A stretch of DNA of 38,602 nucleotides, from the NCBI GenBank assembly GCA_016199215.1, contig JACQHB010000008.1, forward strand, positions 1 through 38,602, given 5' to 3'. Below the pieces are notes generated by a model, which worked only from the letters and a program-made list of their open reading frames with translations, made no database searches and was not told the origin of the DNA. Position 1 is the first letter of the stretch, and each line of letters begins with the position of its first letter. Position numbers and translations under genes: made by a program. The DNA is from Candidatus Doudnabacteria bacterium. Its GTDB lineage: Bacteria; Patescibacteriota; Doudnabacteria; UBA920; O2-02-FULL-48-8. This document shows, in pieces, positions 17,861-26,295 of the stretch.

Positions 17861-18255
17861 CTGGGTAAAAGATCAAACGCATCAAATAAAGCGCCTGTAC
17901 GGGGCATCCCGCTGCCGCTGACAAGAGAAACAATCAGGTTTAAAAGCAGAAAAGCAGTCATTACCAGAAAAAAACCGATGATGGCGTTGGAGAGAGTGGA
18001 CTTGGCTTCGTTTATTTTTTCTGAATTTCCCCCCGCAGTAACCATCCCCCATGCCGACCACAGAAGAAAAAGAGTAGCTACCAACCAAGCCCAACTCAAC
18101 AAAAAGTTGATTATTCGGGCAACCGTATTTATAAGGATGGGGAGAGTGCAGGGATCCTGGCTCTGTCCTCCACAAGGTACAATCGCCGCGCGAGTAAAAT
18201 CAGCGTAGAACAACATTAAAATTACAGCTGTTACAATTTTGTTTTTTGCTTTCAT
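17857..18255 (-). CDS. VirB2/TrbC-like pilin-family membrane protein
   Basis: WSAWGMVTAGGNSEKINEAKSTLSNAIIGFFLVMTAFLLL. Confidence 0.7.
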   Translation of the reverse strand: MKAKNKIVTAVILMLFYADFTRAAIVPCGGQSQDPCTLPILINTVARIINFLLSWAWLVATLFLLWSAWGMVTAGGNSEKINEAKSTLSNAIIGFFLVMTAFLLLNLIVSLVSGSGMPRTGALFDAFDLLPR

Positions 18256-18304
18256 TCTAATCTTTTGTCCTAAGTACTATAACATAATAAGCCCTAACAT
18301 TCCA

Positions 18305-19612
18305 CTATTTTTGCAGGATTAAATTAACTTGCGCCACGGCGTTCCGCACCGCCTCCTCCGGACGGAACGAGCGCAGAACCACGTCATCAATCATTTTTAA
18401 GAAAATGCCTTCATACAGCGAAGCGTCTTTTTTGTAAACCGACTTGGCGGTTAAGGCTGACTCGGCAAAAACCCCTAAATTTTCATCGCTAATCTGCTCG
18501 GAAATAATATCGCGGCGGGCCGAGGGCAAACTGTGCTTGCTGTAATATTTCTTCTGGCTTTCTTTGCCAGACAAAAACGCCAAAAAATTCCACGCCTCGT
18601 CCGCGTTCGGCGAAAGTTTGTAAACCGCCTCGCCCCAGTAGTTGGCAAAGTTGACTTTATCCCCCAGTTCGGTGGTCTGCGGAACCGGGGCGATTGCGAA
18701 ATTCAGGTTGGGAGAGCGATTCTCAATCGTCGGCTTCATGTAATAATACGACAGCATCATGGCAAGCTTCCCTTGGGCAAACGAGTCCACGCTGAAATCA
18801 GTCTTGGCATTCCAGGTATAAGTTTTTTTGGCCGGGTCAGAAAATTGGGTATAAAATTCCAAAGCCTTGGCTCCAGGATTAAAACTTTCGGTTGAGCCTT
18901 GATCAAAAATGCTTTGGTCAAAAGTGGCCATGTTCAGACTGTCTGAATAAAATTTGGTTCCGTTTTGGAGCATGAGCAAAGTCAGGATGTCCACGGCCCG
19001 GTTAACGTTGCTTGAGGCGCCAAAAGCCACCCCGGATTTGGAGAAGGTTCCTGGTTTTGATTGGACCGTAATTTTTTGCACATCATCTATAAGCTGCGGC
19101 CAGGTCTTGGGCGGCTGAGCGATCCCAGCGGAGCCCAAAATATCCTTGTTGTAATAAAGCGCCAAGGTGTCGATGGAAAGCGGAATGGCATAAACCCTGC
19201 CGTCTTTAACAAAATCCGAGCTTACCACATCCACATAAGTATCCATAAAAGCCCTCTGCCCAATCAACTTGTCAGGCGCGGGGGCCATTTTTTCTATGTG
19301 TTTGGCAAGCCAGTCATTGTGGATGGTAAAAATATCAGGCCCCTTTCCCGAGGCAATGGCATTCAACAACTCCTGCTCATAATCATTGATGTCTTTTTTG
19401 ACATACTTGATCCTGACATTCTTATGGGCGGACTGGTAATCACCAATCAATTCCGACAAGTTTTCCGGATCTTCGAAAGTCTTCCACCAAGTAAGCTCCA
19501 CTTCTTTGTTCGCTACTTTTTTAGGGCCGCCGCTAAAAGCAAAGGCCGCCCCCAAAATAATTATCAGGAACAAAATCGCCCCGCCTATAATATAGTATTT
19601 TTTGTTTTCCAT
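18305..19612 (-). CDS. ABC transporter extracellular (sugar) solute-binding protein
   Basis: N-terminal TM; VELTWWKTFEDPENLSELIGDYQ, GPDIFTIHNDWL, YAIPLSIDTLALYYNKD. Confidence 0.88.
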   Translation of the reverse strand: MENKKYYIIGGAILFLIIILGAAFAFSGGPKKVANKEVELTWWKTFEDPENLSELIGDYQSAHKNVRIKYVKKDINDYEQELLNAIASGKGPDIFTIHNDWLAKHIEKMAPAPDKLIGQRAFMDTYVDVVSSDFVKDGRVYAIPLSIDTLALYYNKDILGSAGIAQPPKTWPQLIDDVQKITVQSKPGTFSKSGVAFGASSNVNRAVDILTLLMLQNGTKFYSDSLNMATFDQSIFDQGSTESFNPGAKALEFYTQFSDPAKKTYTWNAKTDFSVDSFAQGKLAMMLSYYYMKPTIENRSPNLNFAIAPVPQTTELGDKVNFANYWGEAVYKLSPNADEAWNFLAFLSGKESQKKYYSKHSLPSARRDIISEQISDENLGVFAESALTAKSVYKKDASLYEGIFLKMIDDVVLRSFRPEEAVRNAVAQVNLILQK

Positions 19613-19677
19613 TTTAATTTCAGAAAAGCCAGGCTTTAACCTGGCTTTATTCTACAATAAATCTGCTTTTTTTTCAA

Positions 19678-20556
19678 CTAAATCTCCAGATCATTCAAAA
19701 ACTTGGCAAAATCGGATTTTAGGTCTTCATGCTTGAGCCCGAACTCGACCACGGCTTTCAGATATTCCAGCTTGTTCCCGCAATCGTAATACCGGGCATT
19801 TTTAATCAGAACCGTATAAACATCCCGCTGGCTGATAAGTCGGTCGATTGCTTCCGGCAACCAGATTTCGCCGCCTTTGCCAGGAGGCAAGTTTTCCAAA
19901 ATTTGAAAAATATCAGGTGTCAGCAGATAACTGCTATGGGTAGCGAAATGGGAGGGAGCCTTGTCTTTCCCCGGCTTTTCTACAATCCGATTAATCTTGT
20001 AAACATCATCTTTTATTTTGGAAACGTCTGCGATGGCATAACGGTCAAGGCCGGCATCATTAACATTGATACCCGCAATCACCGGCCCACCATAAGCATT
20101 ATGCGTTTCGATCAATTGTAAAATAGCTGACGGCTCCGAATAAATGAACTCGTCCCCCCACATGACGATGAAGGGCTCGTCGCCAATCAGGTCTTTGGCC
20201 ACCAGGACAGCGTGACCGTTTCCAAGAGGCTCTTTTTGGCGAACAAATACAAAGTTGGCCAAATCGGAAATTTTTTTTATTTCAGCCAGTTCGTCCTGTT
20301 TATGGGATTGCTCCAAACGGGCCTCCAGCTCAAAATGCCTGTCAAAATGATCTTCAATCGCGCGCTTATGCCAACCAGTAACAATAATAATCTGTTCGAT
20401 GCCGGCATTAACTGCCTGCTCCACAACGTATTGGATAATCGGCTTATCGACTATAGGCAGCATTTCTTTGGGCTGGGCTTTTGTCGCGGGCAAAAACCTG
20501 GTTCCAAACCCGGCCGCGGGGATTATAGCTTTGCGAACTTTCTTTGAATTGATCAT
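19678..20556 (-). CDS. galU: UTP--glucose-1-phosphate uridylyltransferase
   Basis: KAIIPAAGFGTRFLPATKAQPKEMLPIVDKPIIQYVVEQAV; likely start ATG at 20556. Confidence 0.93.
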   Translation of the reverse strand: MINSKKVRKAIIPAAGFGTRFLPATKAQPKEMLPIVDKPIIQYVVEQAVNAGIEQIIIVTGWHKRAIEDHFDRHFELEARLEQSHKQDELAEIKKISDLANFVFVRQKEPLGNGHAVLVAKDLIGDEPFIVMWGDEFIYSEPSAILQLIETHNAYGGPVIAGINVNDAGLDRYAIADVSKIKDDVYKINRIVEKPGKDKAPSHFATHSSYLLTPDIFQILENLPPGKGGEIWLPEAIDRLISQRDVYTVLIKNARYYDCGNKLEYLKAVVEFGLKHEDLKSDFAKFLNDLEI

Positions 20557-20622
20557 AGCCAACGCATTATAGCTGTGGAAAAAACCTGTAGTCAATAATG
20601 ATTCCTTAACAATTAAAGCTAT

Positions 20623-20651
20623 TTGACATAAGGTGAACGATCGTTTACCAT
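20623..20651 (+). promoter_or_regulatory. promoter with LexA-box-like operator
   Basis: TTGACA - 17 nt - TACCAT; spacer and -10 overlap GGTGAACGATCGTTTACC (20632-20649). Confidence 0.6.
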
Positions 20652-20672
20652 TAGTCTTACGGAAGATAAAAA

Positions 20673-20720
20673 CGGAGAAGCTGGTGTTAGTTCTACCGCC
20701 AACCGACCCTAGCTTCTCCG
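20673..20720 (+). other. leader stem-loop between the promoter and the four-helix-bundle gene
   Basis: CGGAGAAGCT ... AGCTTCTCCG, perfect 10-bp stem. Confidence 0.6.
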
Positions 20721-20730
20721 ACCCTTCCCA

Positions 20731-21169
20731 AAATTCAAAATCCAAAGTTCAAAGCACAAATAAATGGATAAATCTCAAGATAAAATATATAATCTCGAGG
20801 ATAGAACTCTGAATTTTGCTAAATCAATTAGAGATTTGATAAAATTAGTTCCTAAAAATTTAACTAATATTGAATATTGCAAACAACTAGCTAGATCTTC
20901 AGCTTCTATCGGCGCTAACTATATGGAAGCCAATGAATCAATAAGCAAGAAAGATTTGAGAATGGAAATAGGATTCTCTCGCAAAGAAGCAAAAGAAAGC
21001 AAATACTGGCTTGAACTATTAGATTCCGAAGAAGAAAATCAGATAAGATTATCCCTCCTGAAAGAAGCACTCGAATTAACAAAAATCTTTAGTGCGATTC
21101 AAAGAAAAATTAAAATTTAGTATTAAAATTTAAATCTTATTTGGAATTTGAATTTTGAACTTTGAAATT
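20731..21169 (+). mobile_element. candidate element: inverted AT-rich arms bracketing a four-helix-bundle gene
   Basis: Left arm 20731-20762, right arm 21136-21169; about 80% inverted match by hand alignment. Confidence 0.45.
20764..21120 (+). CDS. four-helix-bundle protein (S23/IVS-protein family)
   Basis: DLIKLVPKNLTNIEYCKQLARSSASIGANYMEANESISKKDLRMEIGFSRKEAKESKYWLELL. Confidence 0.88.
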   Translation: MDKSQDKIYNLEDRTLNFAKSIRDLIKLVPKNLTNIEYCKQLARSSASIGANYMEANESISKKDLRMEIGFSRKEAKESKYWLELLDSEEENQIRLSLLKEALELTKIFSAIQRKIKI

Positions 21170-21784
21170 ATGAACGAACTGACTCCCAAACAACGAAGGC
21201 TTCTCGATCTCCTGACTGACCAAATCCGATCAAACGGCTTGCCGCCCAGTATTTCTGAAATTGCCGCAAGTCTTCGGATCAAATCAAAAAATGCCGTAGC
21301 CAAATTGCTAAAAACCTTGGAAGAAAAAGGTTGCATCAAAAGGTCAGGCAAAGCTCGGGGAATCGAAGTTTTAGATCCAGAAGGAGAACCGATTAGCCGA
21401 GGACTAATCAGCGTGCCCTTGATTGGCCGGATTACGGCAGGGCTTCCAATGCTCGCCGAAGAACAAATCGAAGACTGGCTAAACCTCCCGACTAGTCTGA
21501 TCCGCAGCCGCAAAGATATTTTTCTGCTTAAGGTCCAGGGAATGAGCATGAAAGACGCCGGTATTTTAGACGGTGATTTGGTAATAGTAAAACAGCAGAA
21601 AATTGCCGATGTCAACGATATTGTGGTGGCACTGCTGGAAGATGAAGCAACAGTAAAACGGCTGGTAAAAAGAGACAACCGTTTTTTTCTTAAAGCCGAA
21701 AACAAAGAATATCCCAATATTTACCCTGAGCATGAATGGTCGATCCAGGGGAAGGTAATCGGAGTCATTAGGAGAATGGAGTAA
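21170..21784 (+). CDS. lexA: LexA repressor
   Basis: LTPKQRRLLDLLTDQIRSNGLPPSISEIAASL; VPLIGRITAGLPMLAEE; VQGMSMKDAGILDGDLV. Confidence 0.95.
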   Translation: MNELTPKQRRLLDLLTDQIRSNGLPPSISEIAASLRIKSKNAVAKLLKTLEEKGCIKRSGKARGIEVLDPEGEPISRGLISVPLIGRITAGLPMLAEEQIEDWLNLPTSLIRSRKDIFLLKVQGMSMKDAGILDGDLVIVKQQKIADVNDIVVALLEDEATVKRLVKRDNRFFLKAENKEYPNIYPEHEWSIQGKVIGVIRRME

Positions 21785-21785
21785 T

Positions 21786-21968
21786 ATGAGTGAATTTGAG
21801 AAACAAAAAATAACAATTGTCGAACAACTCCAAGGCTTGTGCGCCCACTGCACAAACCGGATCGATCACAATTGTAAAGTTCGGGCAATTGCCCGCGAAG
21901 TCCGGCAGCTAAACGGAGTCCCGCTGATCGTAAACGACAGATTTAATGGTTTAATCTTTGTTAATTAG
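21786..21968 (+). CDS. small Cys-containing protein downstream of lexA
   Basis: 60 aa; CAHCTNRIDHNCKV; starts 2 nt after the lexA stop. Confidence 0.65.
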   Translation: MSEFEKQKITIVEQLQGLCAHCTNRIDHNCKVRAIAREVRQLNGVPLIVNDRFNGLIFVN

Positions 21969-21980
21969 AAGGACAAAATT

Positions 21981-22214
21981 ATGGACGGATTCGCGCCTAC
22001 TCTCTTTTCCTCTAGAGCCCAACTGGGACGTCGAACTTATTTCTTCGACGTGAAGTCTGCGAAAAATGCCAAGCCCTTTCTGAAAATCACTCAATCAGAA
22101 ATCAATGGCGAGGAAAAAAAGAAAAACTATCTCAACGTCTTTGATTCAGAAATTCCGAATTTCGCTCAAGCGTTGAACGAAGCGGTTGATTTCATCAGTC
22201 AATCTGCGAAATAA
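21981..22214 (+). CDS. PUR-alpha-like DUF3276-family nucleic-acid-binding protein
   Basis: GRRTYFFDVKSAKNAKPFLKITQSEINGEEKKKNYLNVFDSEIPNFAQALNEAVDFI. Confidence 0.7.
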   Translation: MDGFAPTLFSSRAQLGRRTYFFDVKSAKNAKPFLKITQSEINGEEKKKNYLNVFDSEIPNFAQALNEAVDFISQSAK

Positions 22215-22216
22215 AA

Positions 22217-22253
22217 AAAGAGGCCCTTATAAGAATTCGTAAGAGGCCTCTTT
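22217..22253 (+). terminator. intrinsic terminator of the lexA operon
   Basis: AAAGAGGCC...GGCCTCTTT. Confidence 0.7.
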
Positions 22254-22707
22254 CAAAAATTAAAAATTAAAGTTAAAAATGCAAAATTATAAAGATTTCC
22301 ATAGGCAAGATGGCCCAAAATTAAAAATTGCTATTAAACAAAGAGGTTACAATTTTTCTTTAAATATTATTAAATTTATTGATACTCTAAACAAACAAAA
22401 TTTTACTGTTTCGGTAATAATAAAACAATTGCTACGAAGCGCAACAAGCATCGGGGCAAACATAATTGAGGGACAAGCTGCAAGTTCAAGAAAAGACTTT
22501 ATTAGTTTTCTAAATTATGCTTTAAAATCAGCAAATGAAACAAGATTCTGGCTTTCTCTATTAAAAGATTCTAATAAAACTGCTCCTGATCGCACAAATC
22601 CGCTTATTCAAGAAACTATTGAGCTTGCTAACATTCTCGCCGCAAGCTTATTGACATTGAGGGACAAAAAATAATTTTTAATTTTTACTTTTTAATTTTA
22701 ATCTTCT
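22254..22707 (+). mobile_element. second candidate element: AT-rich inverted arms bracketing a four-helix-bundle gene
   Basis: CAAAAATTAAAAATTAAAGTTAAAAATGCAAAATTAT ... ATAATTTTTAATTTTTACTTTTTAATTTTAATC. Confidence 0.4.
22279..22674 (+). CDS. four-helix-bundle protein (S23/IVS-protein family)
   Basis: IKQLLRSATSIGANIIEGQAASSRKDFISFLNYALKSANETRFWLSLL. Confidence 0.88.
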   Translation: MQNYKDFHRQDGPKLKIAIKQRGYNFSLNIIKFIDTLNKQNFTVSVIIKQLLRSATSIGANIIEGQAASSRKDFISFLNYALKSANETRFWLSLLKDSNKTAPDRTNPLIQETIELANILAASLLTLRDKK

Positions 22708-22710
22708 CAC

Positions 22711-24231
22711 ATGACAGCAAAAGTTTATTCAGCGGCAATTGTCGGAATCGATGCCGCGCCAATCGAAGTCGAAGTAGATATCTCCTCGGGGTTGCCCGCA
22801 ACAATCGTAGTAGGTCTTCCGGACGCCGCGGTCCAGGAAGCACGGGAACGGGTGAAATCAGCAATCAAAAACTCCGATGGAATTTATCCAAGGTCACGTG
22901 TCTCCATTAATTTGGCCCCGGCCGACCTCCCAAAGAATGGCACGCACTACGATCTGCCCATTGCCATCGCCATCCTCCTTAACTCCGGACAAATATTCTT
23001 TGATCCGAAAGAAAAATTATTTCTAGGTGAACTAGCCCTGGACGGAAACGTCCGACCTGTGCCTGGCATATTGCCCGTAATTTTGATGGCGAAAGAAAAA
23101 GGTTTTAAAACTGTTTTCATCCCAAAAGACAATGCCAAAGAAGCCGCTCTCGTTTCCGGCCTTAAGATTATTCCTATTAAAAACCTCCATCAACTGATCG
23201 GGTACCTGCAGAACCTGATCAAAATTACCCCGCTTCAGTCGACCAACTGGGACTCTGTTTTAAAATCGCCAGAATCAATTTTCGACCTGAAATTAATTAA
23301 AGGGCAGGAGTTCGCAAAACGGGCTTTGGAGATCGCGGCTGCTGGCGGGCATAACATTCTTCTTTCCGGGCCTCCGGGCACCGGCAAGACTTTACTGGCA
23401 AAAGCCCTGCCCTCGATTCTCCCAAAATTAACCGTGGATGAAGTTTTGGAAATCACAAAAATTTATAGCGTTGCGGGTCTTCTAAATTTAACCAAAACTT
23501 TGGTTACCGAACGGCCATTCAGGAATCCCCATCACAGCTCATCCGCCGTTGCCTTGGTTGGAGGAGGGTCTCATCCAAAACCTGGGGAAATTTCCCTGTC
23601 CCACCGAGGAGTCCTCTTTCTGGACGAATTTCCAGAATTTTCGCGGAACGTTTTGGAAAACCTAAGGCAGCCGCTGGAAGACGGCGTGGTAACGGTGGCA
23701 AGAGCTTTGCAAACGGTTTCTTTTCCAGCGCAGTTTACCTTGGTCGCCGCCCAGAACCCCTGTCCCTGCGGATATTTTTCTGACCCGACAAAATCCTGCA
23801 TCTGTTCCCCCAGCCAGATCATGAAATACCATAAAAAAATCTCAGGGCCGATGTTAGACCGGATTGATTTGCATGTGGAGGTTGGACGAATTGAATACGA
23901 AAAACTTTCTTCAGACTCTTGCGCCGAGCCGTCAAGTGATGTCCAAACCCGGGTGCAAAAGGCCAGGGATATCCAAACAAGAAGATTCAAAAGCAACCCA
24001 GGGGTAAAAAATAATTCAGAAATGACTATCAGGGAAATCAGAGATTTTTGCAAACTTGGGGAAGCGGAGCAGAATCTCATGAAAAGCCTGGTGATGAAGA
24101 TGTATTTATCGGCTCGATCTTACCATCGGATACTAAAGCTTGGGCGAACCATAGCTGATTTGGAAGGCTCTGATGACATCGAAACAAAACATTTATCCGA
24201 AGCCTTCCAATACCGCCCCAAAGTCGAGTAA
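22711..24231 (+). CDS. comM: YifB/ComM-family Mg-chelatase-like AAA ATPase
   Basis: VGLPDAAVQEARERVKSAIKNSG-like N-terminus, GPPGTGKTLLAKALPSILP, RPFRNPHHSSS, AAQNPCPCGY. Confidence 0.94.
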   Translation: MTAKVYSAAIVGIDAAPIEVEVDISSGLPATIVVGLPDAAVQEARERVKSAIKNSDGIYPRSRVSINLAPADLPKNGTHYDLPIAIAILLNSGQIFFDPKEKLFLGELALDGNVRPVPGILPVILMAKEKGFKTVFIPKDNAKEAALVSGLKIIPIKNLHQLIGYLQNLIKITPLQSTNWDSVLKSPESIFDLKLIKGQEFAKRALEIAAAGGHNILLSGPPGTGKTLLAKALPSILPKLTVDEVLEITKIYSVAGLLNLTKTLVTERPFRNPHHSSSAVALVGGGSHPKPGEISLSHRGVLFLDEFPEFSRNVLENLRQPLEDGVVTVARALQTVSFPAQFTLVAAQNPCPCGYFSDPTKSCICSPSQIMKYHKKISGPMLDRIDLHVEVGRIEYEKLSSDSCAEPSSDVQTRVQKARDIQTRRFKSNPGVKNNSEMTIREIRDFCKLGEAEQNLMKSLVMKMYLSARSYHRILKLGRTIADLEGSDDIETKHLSEAFQYRPKVE

Positions 24232-24247
24232 CCCAACCCTGGCTGCT

Positions 24248-25330
24248 CTACGCGGAAGTTTTGAGAGCTTGTTCATTTTTGTGACGTTCTATGGCTAACT
24301 GGATTAGGCGATCAATCAAATCCGAATAACTTATTCCGGAGGCCTCCCAAAGTTTTGGGAACATGCTGATTTTAGTAAAACCGGGAATAGTGTTTACCTC
24401 ATTCACCAAAGCTTCGCCGTTCGGCTTTAGGAAAAAATCCACGCGAGACATCCCTTCAAGTTCCAGAGTTTTGAATGTTCTTATTGCCAGCTCTTGGATC
24501 AGTTTTACTTCCTGTTCGCCCAACTTCGCCGGGATTTCCAAAGCAGCTCCATTTTCATCAATGTATTTAGCTTCGTAGGAATAAAATTCGTGATGAGGGA
24601 TAACCTCACCAGGAATCGAGGCCATTGGATTCTCATTGCCCAAAACCGCGCACTCAATTTCACGGCCTTCCACAGACTCCTCGATCAAAATCTTATTATC
24701 AAACTGAAAAGCAACGTCAACGGCTCTTTTCAGCTCATCTTCATTTTTAGCTTTGCTGATACCAACGGAAGACCCTAGATTGGCGGGTTTCACAAACAAC
24801 GGCAAGCCTAGCGTCCTGATCACTGCTGAAAAATTAATGTTGTCTTCTTTCCTATATACTGAAAACTCCGCAATAGGAATTCCCCCGTCCCGCATCAATC
24901 TTTTGGCTACATCTTTATCCATAGCTACGGCTGATCCTAAAACTGAAGGCCCGACAAAGGGAATATCCAACAATTTAAGCAAACCCTGCATGGTACCATC
25001 TTCCCCATAAGTTCCGTGTAGAACCGGGAAAACTACATCAATGTTTGCATCAGCCTTAGAAGATACCACCATCAGTCGATTCTCTTGGCCTGGAGTAACT
25101 GCCAAATCTTGATTCGATTTATTTAAAGCAATAAGCCTAGGATCAGAGGAATTCAATAAAAAATCGGCATTGTCCTGCAAATGCCAACCCCCGTGTTTAT
25201 CAATTCCAATCAAGACGGGTTCGTACTTATTTTTATCCAAAGCCTCAATTATATTTTTCGCCGATTGCAAAGATACCTCGTGCTCAGCTGACCTCCCGCC
25301 AAAAATTATTCCAACACGAATTTTAGTCAT
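24248..25330 (-). CDS. ddl: D-alanine--D-alanine ligase
   Basis: GGRSAEHEVSLQSA, VLHGTYGEDGTMQGLL, LGSSVGISKAKN, NEVNTIPGFT. Confidence 0.96.
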   Translation of the reverse strand: MTKIRVGIIFGGRSAEHEVSLQSAKNIIEALDKNKYEPVLIGIDKHGGWHLQDNADFLLNSSDPRLIALNKSNQDLAVTPGQENRLMVVSSKADANIDVVFPVLHGTYGEDGTMQGLLKLLDIPFVGPSVLGSAVAMDKDVAKRLMRDGGIPIAEFSVYRKEDNINFSAVIRTLGLPLFVKPANLGSSVGISKAKNEDELKRAVDVAFQFDNKILIEESVEGREIECAVLGNENPMASIPGEVIPHHEFYSYEAKYIDENGAALEIPAKLGEQEVKLIQELAIRTFKTLELEGMSRVDFFLKPNGEALVNEVNTIPGFTKISMFPKLWEASGISYSDLIDRLIQLAIERHKNEQALKTSA

Positions 25331-25344
25331 AAGTGTTTAACGAA

Positions 25345-25437
25345 GCCCTCCTTCGCTAAAGCTTCGGAGGACACTGCTCCGCTCCCAATGCAAGAGTCTG
25401 CTTGCACTGCGAAGCTCCGTTAGGAGCGAAGCAGTGG
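25345..25437. repeat. nested hairpin repeat abutting tRNA-Ile
   Basis: CTCCTTCGCTAAAGCTTCGGAGG; CACTGCTCCGCTCC...GGAGCGAAGCAGTG; GCAAGAGTCTGCTTGC. Confidence 0.6.
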
Positions 25438-25511
25438 TGGGCATGCCTGGACTCGAACCAGGAACCCTCTGTGTATAAGACAGATGCTCTAACCAGTTGA
25501 GCTACATGCCC
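25435..25511 (-). tRNA. tRNA-Ile (TAT), CCA encoded
   Basis: GGGCATGTAGCTCAACTGGTTAGAGC; TCTGT CTTATAC ACAGA; CCTGGTTCGAGTCCAGG; CATGCCCACCA. Confidence 0.88.
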
Positions 25512-25598
25512 TCATCAATTCAGTTTATTTATTATATTCTCTCCAGCTTATTTTTTCAACGCCAGAAGGGTAGCTCCCAACCACAAGGCTAAATAAAA

Positions 25599-25615
25599 AA
25601 GCGTTAATAACGCTT
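25599..25615 (-). terminator. intrinsic terminator downstream of the small KGG-like ORF
   Basis: AAGCGTT-ATT-AACGCTTTTTTATTT on the minus strand. Confidence 0.65.
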
Positions 25616-25685
25616 ATATTATAGCCTGATCTATCACACCCCCCAAAACAGGCGGTTTATTCACCACCTGGCTTGGGATGAGTTT

Positions 25686-25787
25686 TTAACGGTTTCCAGT
25701 CTTTTTCCTTGCTCTCCCGCCCTTTCTGCCTGCGGCCGCGTGCCCAGCCGGGTCTCCATGCCAGCCTCGTCCTTGTCCTCTAGCCAT
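25686..25787 (-). CDS. small basic KGG/stress-protein-like ORF (33 aa), absent from the supplied ORF track
   Basis: MARGQGRGWHGDPAGHAAAGRKGGRARKKTGNR; GGAAGGGGGTGG upstream of ATG. Confidence 0.6.
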   Translation of the reverse strand: MARGQGRGWHGDPAGHAAAGRKGGRARKKTGNR

Positions 25788-25871
25788 ATATCCACCCCCT
25801 TCCATCAATTAATGCACCAATACTAACTAAGAAGGGTAATTCTTGCTATCCATGTTAAGTCCAATTTTGCA

Positions 25872-26288
25872 TTAATTATGCTTGTTTTTTTGTTCTTTGT
25901 CCCGAAGCAATTGTTTACAAAACGACAAAAAGAAAAGACCAATGATAATCGCAACGTCAGCAAAATTAAAAGTGAAGCCCATTCCTAAATCTATGAAGTC
26001 TCGAACGTATCCCAGGGATATTCTATCTAAAACATTCGAAAACGCTCCTGAACCGACCAACACCAAACCAATGTAATTTTCTTGCTTTTTTTTAAAACAA
26101 AAATAATAAATTATAAATACAGCGATACCGATAACAACAGCGTTTATACCCGGATTAAAATTCAAGCCAAAAGGGAGGCCGTAATTTTTTGCTTGATGGA
26201 AATGAATGGAACCAACAAAAAAATCACGAGTTCCAAAAAAAGTTTTCGTGATTTGATCCAAAAGTAAGATTGCGATCCCCGCAATCAT
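25872..26288 (-). CDS. lspA: lipoprotein signal peptidase (signal peptidase II)
   Basis: LLLDQITKTFF, AKNYGLPFG, GAFSNVLDRISLGYVRDFID, FNFADVAIIIG. Confidence 0.88.
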   Translation of the reverse strand: MIAGIAILLLDQITKTFFGTRDFFVGSIHFHQAKNYGLPFGLNFNPGINAVVIGIAVFIIYYFCFKKKQENYIGLVLVGSGAFSNVLDRISLGYVRDFIDLGMGFTFNFADVAIIIGLFFLSFCKQLLRDKEQKNKHN

Positions 26289-26295
26289 AATAATT

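Noticed and set aside
20557-20745. N-terminal extension of GalU in the supplied ORF
   Set aside because: The conserved enzyme begins at MINSKKVRKAIIPAAG; the extension overlaps the opposing promoter and leader hairpin
21155-21169. TTG start for LexA (MNFEI extension)
   Set aside because: The codons belong to the repeat arm; ATG21170 (MNELTPKQRR) fits LexA N-termini
25345-25437. CRISPR-like array next to tRNA-Ile
   Set aside because: Nested inverted repeats rather than regularly spaced direct repeats
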